A DNA stretch of 64,000 nucleotides, from assembly GCA_003024785.1 (NCBI GenBank), contig PUQB01000430.1:152315-216314 (forward strand). The letters are read 5' to 3'. The position numbers and the translations under genes were made by a program. Below the pieces are notes generated by a model. The model worked only from the letters and a program-made list of their open reading frames with translations. It did no database searches and had not been told where the DNA came from. Positions 37,368 to 50,718 of the stretch are shown piece by piece. Source of the DNA: Selaginella tamariscina (taxonomy: Eukaryota; Streptophyta; Lycopodiopsida; Selaginellales; Selaginellaceae). Position 1 is the stretch's first letter. Each line of letters starts with the position of its first letter.

Positions 37368-38560
37368 GGCTAAATTTATTTACTTTGAATGCAAGAAACA
37401 AAAACTTGTTCTTGACCATGTTAAATATTATAAAGTTAGCAATAATATAAAGAAAAAAAACCTATTTAACATCTTGCGGCCAATTTTGTAATTACTAATT
37501 ATCATTTTATAATGATAATTAATAATATTATTATTAAATTGCAAGATGTAATTTTAGTAATGCGTATGTGTCAGAAAGAGAATACCTTGGTGTGGTAGTG
37601 GTGGTTGTGTGTGTGGCGGTCGTAGGTGTGTCTAGAGAAAGGGTGTTTCTGAGTGATCTCATGTGTCTATATGGTGATGGTTGTTTGGAGGAAAGTGTTG
37701 TGAAGCCTATTTGTTTTTTCTTTTTTTTTTTGTTTTGCAAATGTTAATCCTCACTTTGATACTAAGGCGAATATTCTTGAATTTCTTATTAAATTATACA
37801 TTATATAATGTTCAGTGAAATTGTTTTTTTATATCCACACACTTTTATACACATAGATGTCGTTATTGGTGGGGCGTTCACTATAGAAAAAGGAGGCATA
37901 TAGCACATCATGAGTGTGTGTCAATCGTTTAATAATATAATTAATGTTATCCAACCCACGTCGAGTGCTTTTACAACGCTATACACGGAAATATATGGAC
38001 CCAGTATATGTGCCGTATTTTTTGTTCATTTAATAATCTATAAAGTTAGTTTCAATCAATAGGAGACTAATATAAAAAAAAAAAAAAAAATAAGCTTCAA
38101 TCAAGTGAGACAAATCAAGGAGTTGTTGTGTTGTTGATGAAAATGATATAGTTTGATATAAAAAAAAAATTTATATTAATTATAGCACAAATTGTTTCTT
38201 TTATTCCATGACAATGAAATAATTTTAATTATCCCTTCGCGATCGACGAGGACGAACGGCTAGGATCCAACAGGTGTCCTTCCAGATTGAACATCACAAT
38301 CTTGTAACTTGCTTATCATACCCACGGAATTGTATATTTTACTGCAAAGTACCAAGAGTTCCCACACACGCTTCACGTGTATTATAAAACTCCTAAGTCA
38401 AGAGCTGCGTGTTCTTTGCCTTGTGGCTTAATACATAGTTTATTCTCAAATGTTATTGTGGCCGATTGATGACTTAGAATGAATTAATTACTAGCTAACG
38501 ATCATTAACATAAATTATGACAAACTAATCATTCAGATGTCTAGGATCGATAAGTTACAT
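37368..38560. repeat. Duplicated 3' flank of LRR copy 3
   Basis: Near copy of 1774-2960 with small insertions and deletions, including a poly-A run near 38075-38092. No gene is seen. Confidence 0.65.
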
Positions 38561-38879
38561 ATGGCATGTCATGTGTAACTATGATTTTTCAGTGGCCGGT
38601 AAAATCACTATGCCATGTATTAATTTGTTATTGGTCAGTACGTTACTTACAAGCGACATGTTTTTTTTCCGAGGTGATGATCACCGGAAAAAACTGTCAC
38701 TATCGTAAAAAAACCTGTCTATTCCTAAAATATTTTTGTTATTATTTTTTTTTCATGTATATGGCATGTACATGAACAGTTCAAATAATGAAATGGGGAT
38801 GGAATATTCCTTTTTATTTAAGAATTAATTTTTGAAATGAATTGTCCTAGGAATCCCGATTAGGGTACCTCTGTTCATT

Positions 38880-41070
38880 TAGGGTTTCATTTGCGTGTGT
38901 CTGAGGAATGGAAGGAAACGCAAAGCTGCCTCCGAACGCATTGTTATTCTGCAGCAAGATGACTCCTACATTAGATCACGCCAGCAGATGGAAGAGGAGA
39001 TCGCAAAGGCAAGGCAAGTTGGCACAGTTCCTCTCATGTGTTGCCGCCATTGCCACAGCCAAACCAAAAGCAATCAGAGGAGCGAAGCCAGGTTACTCCT
39101 GCTCCACAGCAAGGATTTGGAGCTATTGCAAATGTCACACTTTCATTGCACCTCATGTAAGTGAAGTTTTGTATGCATTTCTGTAAATGTTTAATGTGGC
39201 CATTTTTAGGGAACTTGTCGAGCTTGGGCCCGCTTGTGCAAGACATTGCCTTTGCTGAAGGCTCTCTTCTAAGGTCTTCAAGCCAGTTGAATGTGTTGGT
39301 GCATGAACCAGCATTGCAAATGGAGACACGATATGTCTCCCTTCCCCTTGAATGGCATATTGAGAAGGTCGATGTCGCATGGAAATGAACAAGAATACAC
39401 ACAAAACTTTTAGAGAACGTGCCTGTTCAATTCCCTGCTAGCATGCCTTGGGGGAATGCATTGGCTCCAAAACCTGAGCATGCACAAGCCATTATTATCA
39501 ATCAGTTGATGTCAGTACAACCTGAACTTGCTCCTTACACAATGCAAATGGGCTTTTGGGTGAAGAGATTCAAGGACAAGGACGCACAGAAGAAGGGGTT
39601 GTTGAACATGTCATGCCATTGGTGGCAAGCAGACACTCCAGGATCTTTGGTGATGCCAGATGCGAGGACAACTTTAGGACCCTCTCCAGTGATATACATA
39701 TACGACCCTGCTAACCAGTGCTCTCAAAGTCAGACAAATGTGTACAAGCGGAGTATTGGTATAGCCCTTGGGAAGCTAGAATCCTCTAGGGAGCCTGAGG
39801 AGCAAGCCACAACAACACATGCTGGGACGTTGGGAAGCTACATCAACAACACACATGGTGATGCCCATCCAGGAGTTACTATGTCAGTAGAGGAAGATGT
39901 GTTCTCTAGTGGAGATACCATAATGAGACAAAACATATCTGATGCGGTAACAGGGATAGTGCTGAAGCTTCGGTCACAGCAAATTCTACACGCAACTCAT
40001 CTATCCCAATGTCTCCTCCAACATTGTGTCTTCCAACACCACTTGCAACAACATCCACCTCACATCACACACCAGTGATAGATCTCGGGGATGGGTTATC
40101 TGCAAAGGAGTGGTGGATTCGAGAGTATGAGCGACTTTTGCTCACATTCCAAGGGGCCTTGGCACACTTTAGTTCTGTATATGAGATGAGCAAGACTGAC
40201 ATGCTTAGCTGCAACTCGGAGGTGCTTATTCTGCGAGAATCCATAACTATGGCAATCTCCTCAGTAGCAGCAAATAGCGAAGAGTGTCATCTGCTCAGTG
40301 ATGTGTTGCAACAAGTGGATACTTGTACACCATATAATGGGATATTGCCTCACTTGCTGCAGTCTTCAACAGGATTCCCGACATGGAACACATCCGACCT
40401 GAAGGAGTCATTGACATTCTAAACAAGAATGCCAATCCAAACACAAGAATGGTGACAAATGCATCTGTAGCTGCGACACTTGTGGATAATGCATGGGACA
40501 CATTGCAACAGCACTTCACTCACCATGCACTTCTGGGACCGTATCGGGATATTGTTGGGCAGCAGAAGCCTGTGGACCTTGAAGTTGTTTTGGACTTGAG
40601 TTTGCTCAATTGAAGTCCAAATTTGTGCTAGAGGACATGTACCCTAGGTTGGAGATCACATATGGGGTGGAGGTGCCAGGTGGGATCATCTTTGAGCGTG
40701 GTACACAGGATTATGGTGGACCGACTACTCGGGCATTGCAGTTGGCTTGGTTGCAAGCTGCCGAGCATTTGCATCGGTACTATGGGGGAGATGGACGTTC
40801 TGGAATATGGCACCCGAAGAGGTTCCACTTTTCCAACCTCACAATGGATGAAAAGCGTGATGCTCAAATGATGGGGCTACTGCTCTTTCTTCTCCTCACA
40901 CATAATGTGCCTGCTCCACGCACATGCACCAAAGCTGCCTTGAGCATATGTTTGGGGAACATACCTGGTTTGGATGATCCAAGACTTGCAAATGGCGGCA
41001 TTTTTGAGCATGACTTACAATGCATAAGGCCAGACATATATGCAGCTATATCCTCTCTCAGGAAGTTGTT
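38880..41070 (+). CDS. HECT-like gene, 5' and middle part (interrupted)
   Basis: Open stretches from about 38895 to 41070, with a probable intron 39154-39208 (GTAAGTG to TTTTTAG). The most informative part (40610-41070) has PGGIIFERGTQDYGGPTTRA, then MMGLLLFLLLTHNVPAPRTC and a block with DLQCIRPDIYAAISSL. This order recalls the N-lobe of HECT ubiquitin ligases (a GGP.R motif, then lG..ig.al, then a DP.....L block), but the match is weak and the catalytic cysteine region is not in view. Upstream stretches (39419-40380) are unrecognised. The gene is cut by LARD3 at 41070 and resumes at 48358. Frame changes occur near 40080, 40420 and 40610. Confidence 0.45.
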
Positions 41071-42826
41071 TGTCAGAGTTTTAACCCAAAGGGCCAACAC
41101 GTGGCAACACGTGGCCGCCAGGTGGCCATTTGGCGTCATCACCCTGTGTGAGCAACGCTAAGTTTCCCAGAACAACCCCAACGACCCCTAGGGTTAGACT
41201 CTAATGCCCAAGTGGACAGGAGACTTAGGGTTTAGCCTAAGTCTCCCTAGAATGTCTGCCCCCAGAACCCTTGAGGGATAACCCTAGTTGACTTAGGGTT
41301 TAGCCTAAGTCTCCCTAGAGTGTCTACCCCCAAAACCCTTGAGGGATAACCCTAGTTGACTTAGGGTCTTGCCCTAGAAGACCTAGACAGGCTCATGCCC
41401 TAACCCCATCAAGGAGACGTGTGTTCCACACATACCCCTAGACAGAACTAAGGCATCATCACTTACCCCTTAAGGAATCACCCTCATCCTTTAGGGCGAC
41501 AAGGGGTACCCTGAACCACGACTAACCCTAAGGGTTTGAGTGGCCAAGTTATACCCTAGACCTAGGGCTAGTACTTAGTGAGGACACGAGTGTGCGCCCG
41601 TAGGCGGACACGAGTGTTCTGCTAAGCAAACTCCCTAAGGCTAGGTTTGGGATAACCCTAAGCACATGACCTTGCGAGTGCCTCACGAAAGGGCTTCTGC
41701 TAACAGCTTAGGTTGTTCAACCCTTGAATTCCAAGGAGAACACTCCCCTAGCCAAGTGTGCCAAAGCACACCTAGTTATGAGACCTAACCTCCCTTGAGC
41801 GGATGCCCAAGGCTTAGCACCCTAGTGCAAGCACAAGCATGTCTGTTTGCTAGAGTATCCAACCCCTTGGCGACAAGCCCATGACATAACCCCAAAGGGC
41901 GTGCCTCAGTGTACCATGTGACGTTTAGCCCAGTGTCACATCTCCATGTGACACTGCCTTCCGATGTGGGCTATCATGCCATAGCCCTTAGATTCAAGAG
42001 TTGCACCAAGTGCCACAAACGTGGCTCCTAAATGCCAACTCTAGAACCCCTCAATGAACCCTCAGGAACCAGGTAACGTGAACCTGTCAAACAAGATCCC
42101 ACGCCCACAGTTGGACAAGGACACGGATGTGCCTTGCTTGGCTGTGAGTGCTACACCTAGCTTGACGTGGAGGAGGAGGCTGGAGACAAGCCTCAACCTC
42201 TGCCTCTTGGAACGTGCATCCCGACAAGACCTCCCAGGCATGGATTCGCCAACGTTAAGGGTAAGCTACCCCGAAGGTGGGACGTACCCCTGGCATCTGG
42301 AAGTTAGGGCGGCACAACAGAGGGTTGTACCTTAACGACACAAGCTGAAGCTTGCACCGGCAGAAGAGCAACGAACTCATTCATGAACCCAGGAGCTCTC
42401 CTACGTATACTCTACCTTATTTATGTGACGGACCCCCCCCCCCTTTTTCCTATATGAGTAAGTGGGCTGGCACTGAATGCTAGCCCTTAGAGAAAATGAG
42501 TTGTCCAATCCTATCCTAAACCTAACCCAAGGGGGGGGGGTTTAGGCGTGGGTTAGGGCAACCCTAGGGGTGTCCTAACCCTATTTTGACAAGCTATACT
42601 TTGCAAAACCTAACCTGGACGTCAAAACGGGGGGTTTTCTAAATGGAAGTGCTAGCTTCGCTAGAGTTTCTTGCAAATACCTAACGACACCCGGCCGGAC
42701 CATCACTAGATACCCAAGTGCACTAGCGGGCCTGTTTCTTCTACATCTAGGGTTCGTCACATAATCCAGTAGGTAACAACAGTCAACGTCCAAAGTAAAA
42801 GAGGAGTCATAGTAAAAACTATGACA
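41071..42826 (-). repeat. LARD3 3' LTR (left)
   Basis: Read on the plus strand it starts TGTCAGAGTTTTAACCC and ends AACTATGACA. It holds a 68-bp tandem repeat at 41222-41357. It has very few substitutions compared with the right LTR; most differences are in the length of C or G runs, plus one deletion of about 14 bp. Confidence 0.88.
41222..41357. repeat. 68-bp tandem repeat inside the LARD3 LTR
   Basis: Two 68-bp units beginning GACTTAGGGTTTAGCC at 41222 and 41290. The same pair occurs in the right LTR (46713-46848), so the duplication existed before insertion. LARD1 and LARD2 LTRs lack it, which marks a subfamily. Confidence 0.85.
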
Positions 42827-45800
42827 CACTCCCCGCCTTTGAAAATGTCAACGTCCTCGTTGACGTCCAACTCCAAGACTAGATAATGTTAGAGAAAACT
42901 AACCAAAACTAACATATCACTCTATGCGGAGTCAGCCAAAAGTTCACATAATTTTATTACCCCCCTTGCATTACGCGAAACCAAGTACTTCAGAACCGTC
43001 GTTCACTGAGTCGTAAACCAGCTGCCGGAGGCACCACCTGCGACATGAAGTCACTTGGAGACCTTTTGCACGTCTGCAAAGTCTGTCACCCGACGCACAC
43101 AACACAATGGTTAATTTCTTTACTTAACTAGAATTTATATTGGAGGCCTCTAGTTAGTGTTGTTGCCGGCCCCTTGGTTAAAAGAAATAAAGACTTGCTT
43201 TATTCCTTAATATTAAACGCTGTTGACGACCTCTGTCGTCATACACAACAAGCACTTCTCAAATGCTTGACCAAACACCTTCGCATTTCTTTGATTTTCC
43301 AATGGTCCCACATGTTACGATATTATAGCTTACATCTCTGCATCCCTCGGTGTTTCTCATTACCCCTTTTCATAAGGGTCTGCTACTATACCTATCTCTC
43401 GTTAGTATATAGTTACGCCAGACTAAGTATGAGACTTTTATCGGAATCAAGCTCTTTTCCGATACAAGAGTACAATTCGTAAAACCCTGTTCTTTGTAAA
43501 CATGTCAATCTGGCCAGAGGCGATCACAGAGGCGCATGGCTGTACACATGTATACAACAAGGTCTTGCCAACCTACCAATGCCATCCACTTGGTGTGTTA
43601 TTAACATAAATTTATTCCCGATAGGAATCAAATTCAGTCAAATTTGCAACCAAGTGTGATAGCACTACCATTCATCTTTCACAATAACTTTGTACTCTTT
43701 CATAACACCGACCAGTTCAGGGACCAGATAAGCTAACATACCTTTCTTATAAACCAATGTGGAAACCAGGAAATTCAACCCATCTCTAATGCCTCAATAA
43801 CAATCTTTGTCTTAATTAGTACCCTCATTGTACTCATTCTCCAAAGAGCACAACATACTAGGTGCCATTCAATAATTCCTAACTCCTTATCGTACTAAGT
43901 TCAAAATACGGAATTTTAAAACTTAGTTTCACGATAAGAGTCTCCCTGAACTCGTAATACTGTACGCCTCCGTAACATTATATTTATTTCCAACTCTTAA
44001 ACTTATTTCGTAAATGTTTTCAACACTATACCGAAGTATAGCATTTCACTAATTGAAGCAACTAGTGTTTTTGATAAACATCTTTTAAAACTAATCCTTA
44101 TTCTATAAATAGTCACAATTTCGATATTGATACTCTCGAATGGATAATGATCGTTTTAACGTTCAAATCCTAAGCTTATCAACTAGTTGTTATACTAGTG
44201 GATATAAACTTACAATCATATCAATTTATCGAAATGCTACAACTACATTATAGATATGGTCTTAGTTTACATGAACCGAACTTCAATTTTGAGACGGAAA
44301 TATAATGTTACGACAGTATTTCGAGGAACTTTGTTCAGAGACTAAGAGGAATCATGAACTAGTGTCTGGTTCATCTAATTGATTTAGTAAGATATAAACC
44401 TCCACATAAATGTTATCATAACACTGAAGTGTTAGATCAACTTCATGTTTTAGTCATACCTTATATTCAATAGATCTCCCCAAACATGAATAAAATATCT
44501 AGTTCAGTACATTGAACTAAGATACATTATTCACTCTAGACACCTAGCAATCCAGAAAGTGTACATTGCCCCTCAAGCAATGTATTGAGAAATGTCTCAT
44601 TTCTCAACTAACTTGAAAACACGTTTCAAGTTATAACACTAAGGTAGTGCCTTACCAAAGTGTCAGACTCAAATCCACTTGAGTTTTATATTATATGATT
44701 ACGGCCACCTCATGTGATCATAACCAAGTTTGATATTGAGCGCTCCAAACTCAATATTAAAGAGATATATATACTTTGACAAGTCATTTATAACCAATCT
44801 TAAAAGATTGTCAAATACTTTCAAAGTTTAAGTAAATATCTCAACAATGAGGTGATAGGAAACCTCATATTTCGAACCGGATATTGGGACGAACCTTGAA
44901 CTACAATCATCAAGAAGGGACACCATCTTCTTGAGCTAATCCCGCTACACAATATCATACTTACAAGAATATTGAACCAACTCAAGGAACACCATCAAAC
45001 CTTGAGATAGAACAAAACTAACCCAAGGAATACAATCAAACCTTGAGTCAAGAATAGTTCTATTTTCAATATTCTGAAAGATTGAAGATACTACTTTATT
45101 TGTTCTTTAAGTGCCCACATTTGACCATGATGCAAAGTCAAGAAACCGTCTTTTGAATAATCGTATTCGACTCTAAAATGAAATTGATATTGAAAATCAA
45201 TATCAACTTTCAATTCTCATCGAACACCGACTCTATGAGGAGGTACATGCACTTAAACCTCCAATGGAAATTCGACTATTACTAGCTCATTGGTAATTCT
45301 CAACATAAGTTATCAAACTTAGCAAGTTTCCTTACTTAGCGATAAACAAAGTGAAGAATCCCAAATCATGCTCTTATTAACCAAGGAATCACCCTTGTTC
45401 AAGAGCTTATCCCACATTGCAAACAATGTTACAGATTTCAAGATTAAAGAGTTAACAATGAAAAATGCACAAGTGTGCGCCGAACGCCTTCACTATGCAA
45501 GTCCTTCATTACTCAGTAAACTGAAAATGTAAACGTATGTTTCCAACATTACTCTTTCTGATAGATCATGCCATCTATCCCAAAACTATATCGATAAGAA
45601 ACCGAAATCCTCAAGCTATTATCCGAAGTCTCTCTCATGATCCCATATGAGATAACTTCATAATCAAGTTAGTCGAGCTAGCTAACTTGAATACAGAGTG
45701 CGCACTTACAACTAACTAAGGTTTCAAGTTATACTTGTCAAATTAGGTGACTTGAACTTAGTAAACTATTCCACCTAATGTTACTTGCAGCTAGCATCAT

Positions 45801-46562
45801 CAAAATATTGCGAACATCAGACAATACTTTGACTACATTGGATCTTCAAACCCATTGCTTAACATATTTATCATATGTCAATATCCGACATTCCATTGTA
45901 TCATAAGTTCATCACCATAGTCTGCTTCTGGAGTTACACTCTGGAAAACGTGTACTATAATGAGAGCTTATTAACACTTCTATGTCAAAATGTAGTGTTC
46001 ATTCTTATGTTTCAATATGCCCCTTCTCCCGAAGTCAAAGATGCATTTCTGAACATAAGTCTTTCCCCGTTTGAACACTACAGTTGGATCCGATATTGAA
46101 TCTTGACATGAGCCAAGACTCAAAGGACACTATCTGTTTCCAAATCATGTGTTATCCCAAATTCAAACACCTTAAAAAAAAGAAAAATTTTCAATAATGG
46201 GTAAGCTTAGCATATCACATGATCCACTTCCAAGACTTAGTTTGTAAGCCAGAACAAACTAACACGCCACGTCTTGTGGAAACATATGGTAAAGTAACCT
46301 GGACAACCTTAAGGTAAAATAACCTGGCATACAACTTGGAAGCTGACTTCCAAGTGCTACCTTCTAAGTCCATAACCCACACCCACTTATGAAGTAGGTG
46401 TACTCTGAAGAGTTATAGATCTCAGGACCAACTCTCCACGCAGAATTCAGACATTAGCCGAAAGTGATAGAGTATTTCAAAAATTTAGAACTAACTAAAC
46501 CCTAAAATACACTACACTTTAGGTAGTCCTACTGACCGTAGAGAATAGGCTCCGATACCAAT

Positions 46563-48357
46563 TGTCAGAGTTTTAACCCAAAGGGCCAACACGTGGCAAC
46601 ACGTGGCGCCAGGTGGCCATTTGGCGTCATCACCCTGTGTGAGCAACGCTAAGTTTCCCAGAACAACCCCAACGACCCCTAGGGTTAGACTCTAATGCCC
46701 AAGTGGACAGGAGACTTAGGGTTTAGCCTAAGTCTCCCTAGAATGTCTGCCCCCAGAACCCTTGAGGGATAACCCTAGTTGACTTAGGGTTTAGCCTAAG
46801 TCTCCCTAGAGTGTCTACCCCCAAAACCCTTGAGGGATAACCCTAGTTGACTTAGGGTCTTGCCCTAGAAGACCTAGACAGGCTCATGCCCTAACCCCCA
46901 TCAAGGAGACGTGTGTTCCACACATACCCCTAGACAGAACTAAGGCATCATCACTTACCCCTTAAGGAATCACCCTCATCCGGGAGTACAACCCCTTTAG
47001 GGCGACAAGGGTACCCTGAACCACGACTAACCCCTAAGGGTTTGAGTGGCCAAGTTATACCCTAGACCTAGGGCTAGTACTTAGTGAGGACACGAGTGTG
47101 CGCCGTAGGCGGACACGAGTGTTCTGCTAAGCAAACTCCCTAAGGCTAGGTTTGGGATAACCCTAAGCACATGACCTTGCGAGTGCCTTACGAAAGGGCT
47201 TCTGCTAACAGCTTAGGTTGTTCAACCCTGATTCCAAGGAGAACACTCCCCTAGCCAAGTGTGCCAAAGCACACCTAGTTATGAGACCTAACCTCCCTTG
47301 AGCGGATGCCCAAGGCTTAGCACCCTAGTGCAAGCACAAGCATGTCTTTGCTAGTATCCAACCCCTTAGCGACAAGCCCATGACATAACCCCAAAGGGCG
47401 TGCCTCGGCGTTGTACCATGTGACGTTTAGCCCAGTGTCACATCCCATGTGACACTGCCTTCCGATGTGGGCTATCATGCCATAGCCCTTAGATTCAAGA
47501 GTTGCACCAAGTACCACAAACGTGGTTCCTAAATGCCAACTCTAGAACCCCTCAATGAACCCTCAGGAACCAGGTAACGTGAACCTGTCAAACAAGATCC
47601 CACCCACAGTTGGACAAGGACACGATGTGCCTTGCTTGGCGTGAGTGCTACACCTAGCTTGACGTGGAGGAGGAGGCTGGAGACAAGCCTCAACCTCTGC
47701 CTCTTGGAACGTGCATCCCGACAAGACCTCCCAGGCATGGATTCGCCAACGTTAAGGGTAAGCTACCCCGAAGGTGGGACGTACCCCTGGCATCTGGAAG
47801 TTAGGGCGGCACAACAGAGGGTTGTACCTTAACGACACAAGCTGAAGCTTGCACCGGCAGAAGAGCAACGAACTCATTCATGAACCCAGGAGCTCTCCTA
47901 CGTATACTCTACCTTATTTATGTGACGGACCCCCCCCCCCTGTTTTCCTATATGAGTAAGTGGGCTGGCACTGAAATGCTAGCCCTTAGAGAAAATGAGT
48001 TGTCCAATCCTAATCCTAAACCTAACCCCTAGGGGGGGGGTTTAGGACGTGGGGTTAGGGCAACCCTAGGGTTAGGTCAACCCTAGGGGTGTCCCTAACC
48101 CTTATTTTGACAAGCTATACTTTGCGAAAACCCCTAACCTGGAACGTCAAAACGGGGGAGAGTTTTCTAAATGGAAGTGCTAGCTTCGCCTAGAGTTTCT
48201 TGCAAATACCTAACGACACCCGGCCGGACCATCACTAGATACCCAAGTGCACTATGCGGGCCTGTTTCTTCTACATCTAGGGTTCGTCACATAATCCAGT
48301 AGGTAACAACAGTCTACGTCCAAAGTAAAAGAGGAGTCATAGTAAAAAACTATGACA
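46563..48357 (-). repeat. LARD3 5' LTR (right)
   Basis: Same ends as the left LTR, 1795 bp. The adjacent primer-binding site to its left sets the minus orientation. Confidence 0.88.
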
Positions 48358-48600
48358 TTGTCAGAGTTGCCCATGGATGTGCAAAAGGCGCAGCTTGAGG
48401 AGCATGCTTGGAGACAAGGTTCTAGACTATGCCATGCACTTGTTGCATTTGCAACCAAAGTCCGTCCTTCCTTGCCTCTGTGGAAAGAGTGATGGCAAGG
48501 GTATGCCATATGGTTCTCTTTGATGAATGCCAAGTTGTTGTTGCTGAGTTGAAGAAAGGATTCAAGCATTGTATACTTCGCAGCATGGAGCATAGTTACG
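48358..48600 (+). CDS. HECT-like gene, part beyond LARD3
   Basis: Host sequence resumes after LARD3 with a frame reading SELPMDVQKAQLEEHAWRQG, continuing in the same direction as the part before 41070. The reading frame is lost after about 48450 and no clear end is seen. No domain was recognised in this short piece. Confidence 0.4.
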
Positions 48601-48780
48601 AACACGGCCAGGATCCTAGACGTGTTCACCGTGTTTTCACGAACACGGCCATGGGTCGTGTTCCTACGGCCGTGTTTGTGAACAATGTTTCATGTTACGA
48701 ACATGGGCCGTGATCCTGGCCGACCACAGCCGGGATCATGGCCCTTGTTCGTAACATGAAACACTGTTTAGAATATTCTC
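48596..48780. repeat. Inverted repeat with GAACACGGCC words
   Basis: Arm 48679-48722 (TGTTTCATGTTACGAACATG plus GGCCGTGATCC) and arm 48728-48772 (GGGATCATGGCCC, then TTGTTCGTAACATGAAACAC) are near-perfect reverse complements of about 40 bases with a few mismatches. Several GAACACGGCC/GGCCGTGTT words precede them. It could be a transposon end or a fold-back element next to the HECT-like gene. Confidence 0.7.
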
Positions 48781-49559
48781 AACTAAATAACTTCTGGAAT
48801 ATTCTTTCTAAGGCACACAACATCACACAGCAATCCAAGGCATGGCAACAACAATCCAAGGCACAACAAGCATGGCATCCTTCTTCAAGATAGTGGTAAT
48901 TTTGTATATATTAATCATGTACATTTGCATATATGTATGAGAATACTTATAACACCACACACACACATATATATTTATATAAAATTTAAATGCACGTTGT
49001 AACTAAAGTGGGCATGATACGTGAAAATGGGAATATAAAATAAATTACTAATTAATACTTAAGTTTTAATTATTAATTAATCATTTAATTAATATTGTAA
49101 TTAAGCCTAAATATTATTAATTAATTAATTAATCCTTCAATAACCTTACTTAGTAAGGAATATCCTAAAATATCTTAGAATATTCATATTATTCTAAAAA
49201 TAGTTACAATAATGAAGAAATACTATCAAACATAATTTACAAATGAAATCATTTTCTTATCAACATGTTAATTTTTTTATAAATACTTTCTTTCTATCAT
49301 ACAAAGAAATCTTTCATTTTGTCTAAATCATCACTCTCCGGATTAATCAAATCATTTTGGTCAATATTCTTGATGTTGTTGCACCACTTAACACTCTCAC
49401 GAATGCAATTGGGAGTTGCCATCCTGTTAATACATAAGATGTGATAAGAGAAGGTCTGCATAAAGGCTCATCTAAAAAACTGACGTTCCTTAAGAATAAT
49501 ATTATAAAGCGCCCGGTTGCTATCCTTCATTTTATAAAATTCAATATCACGAGAAAGAA
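48781..49559. other. AT-rich spacer, no gene
   Basis: Contains ATTAATTAATTAATTAAT-like simple sequence near 49105-49135 and TA-rich runs. Nothing coding is supported. Confidence 0.6.
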
Positions 49560-50538
49560 AGCTTCAGGAAATGTATGATACGGTGGATACTGCTCACAAA
49601 AATTTTCGAGATTCTTCTTCTGAGGCACGTATCCAAGTAGTTCACTAGCTCATCCATGATATCGATATCAGAATATGGATCGAAAGTGATTGGATGAATA
49701 CAAGCAATGTTTTTGGTTGAGCATAGCCTTCTGAGGAGAGTCGTCTACTACTAAATATTGTGCATTTCTTCGTTATCCTTAAGCGATTGATCTCCCCATG
49801 AGTCCCAATTATTCTTTCATTCTTGAAGAAGTATGGCTTGCTTTCCTTTCCTATATTGTGAAATTCGAGAGGTTTATAACACATTCGCTGGTCAAAAATC
49901 CAATCTTTACGAATCACCTCTTCTGCAACACTACAATGTTTCTTAAGTAAAACTCAACAGCGGTGTTAAGTTATGAATCTGCATGCATGACCAAATCCCC
50001 ACAAGCGCACCCATCTCCTTAAGCTTTTGAAAGAGACGATCCAACCCTGGACGAAAAATAATATATATCGAAATTTACCATGACAAGGAATGAAATCTCC
50101 TTGTTTGATTTCTGTTTTTCTATCCTCGGGCCTTTGTCGATGAAGCAGAACACCATTGACATCCAACAACACAATATGGCCATGAGTAACGTGAGATAGC
50201 GTTGCCTCTTGAATACTTTGCAAATCACTTGTTTGCTCCCTTTCACATTTATCCGTTGCCACTATTTCGTTGCCTATCCCTTCATCATTTAATTGTACAT
50301 CTCCTTACAAGATTCAGATATTGCATGCGCTGAAGAAATTGATTCGGAACTGAAGCCAATAAAAATGATGATGCAAAACTGAAGTGGCCCCCATGGTAAC
50401 GATGTTTTGAGCTGCATTATTATCCATTTCCTGCATGAACTCTGTCATTCTGACATGTGGCACAAGAAATTGTCGCCAAACCCTCTCTTACCTCATGGCA
50501 ATGCTGAAAATCCATGTTCTCAATTATTTCATTACATC
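49560..50538 (-). CDS. FCP1/NLI-interacting-factor-like phosphatase
   Basis: HAD-superfamily FCP1-type domain, known from phosphatases acting on the RNA polymerase II tail. In order: an N-terminal stretch (ENMDFQHCHEVREGLATISC), motif I HIVLLDVNGVLLHR (near 50140-50180), RPGLDRLFQKLKEMGALVGI (near 49990-50053), DWIFDQRMC with SKPYFFK (near 49825-49905), and DDSPQKAMLN (near 49715-49745). A tail like LENFCEQYPPYH follows (near 49570). In motif I the second acidic residue of DxDx is Asn (DVNGV), as in some plant FCP1-like proteins, so catalysis may be altered. An acceptor TTTTGCAG near 50538 suggests an upstream exon. Three or more frame shifts occur in 0.9 kb, which means a pseudogene or assembly indels. 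It lies just downstream of the ParB-like gene in the same direction. Confidence 0.7.
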
Positions 50539-50718
50539 TGCAAAATGATAATTAGCTGACCTTAAAATTATCAAGGTATATTATTTACCTTGTTAATGTG
50601 TGACCCATGTTTGAACTAAAAGCTTCATTAATCCTTGAGAATTTATTTTCTGTACAAATATAAAAGAAATATACAAAATGCCTTATGTTACACTCATTTA
50701 CAACTATTCATCACTTTA

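Larger units (their letters stand above)
41071..48357 (-). mobile_element. LARD3: young non-autonomous LTR element, antisense
   Basis: LTRs lie at 41071-42826 and 46563-48357 and are nearly identical. The element is on the minus strand: the Met-tRNA primer site (TGGTATCGGAGCC, minus) is at 46548-46560 and the polypurine tract is at 42827-42840 (AAAGGCGGGGAGTG, minus). Flanks show a near-perfect 5-bp duplication (TTGTT before, TTGTC after). The interior of about 3.7 kb is non-coding and colinear with LARD1 and LARD2. It looks whole in structure and is the youngest LTR insertion here. It has no gag or pol and would depend on another element. Confidence 0.88.
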
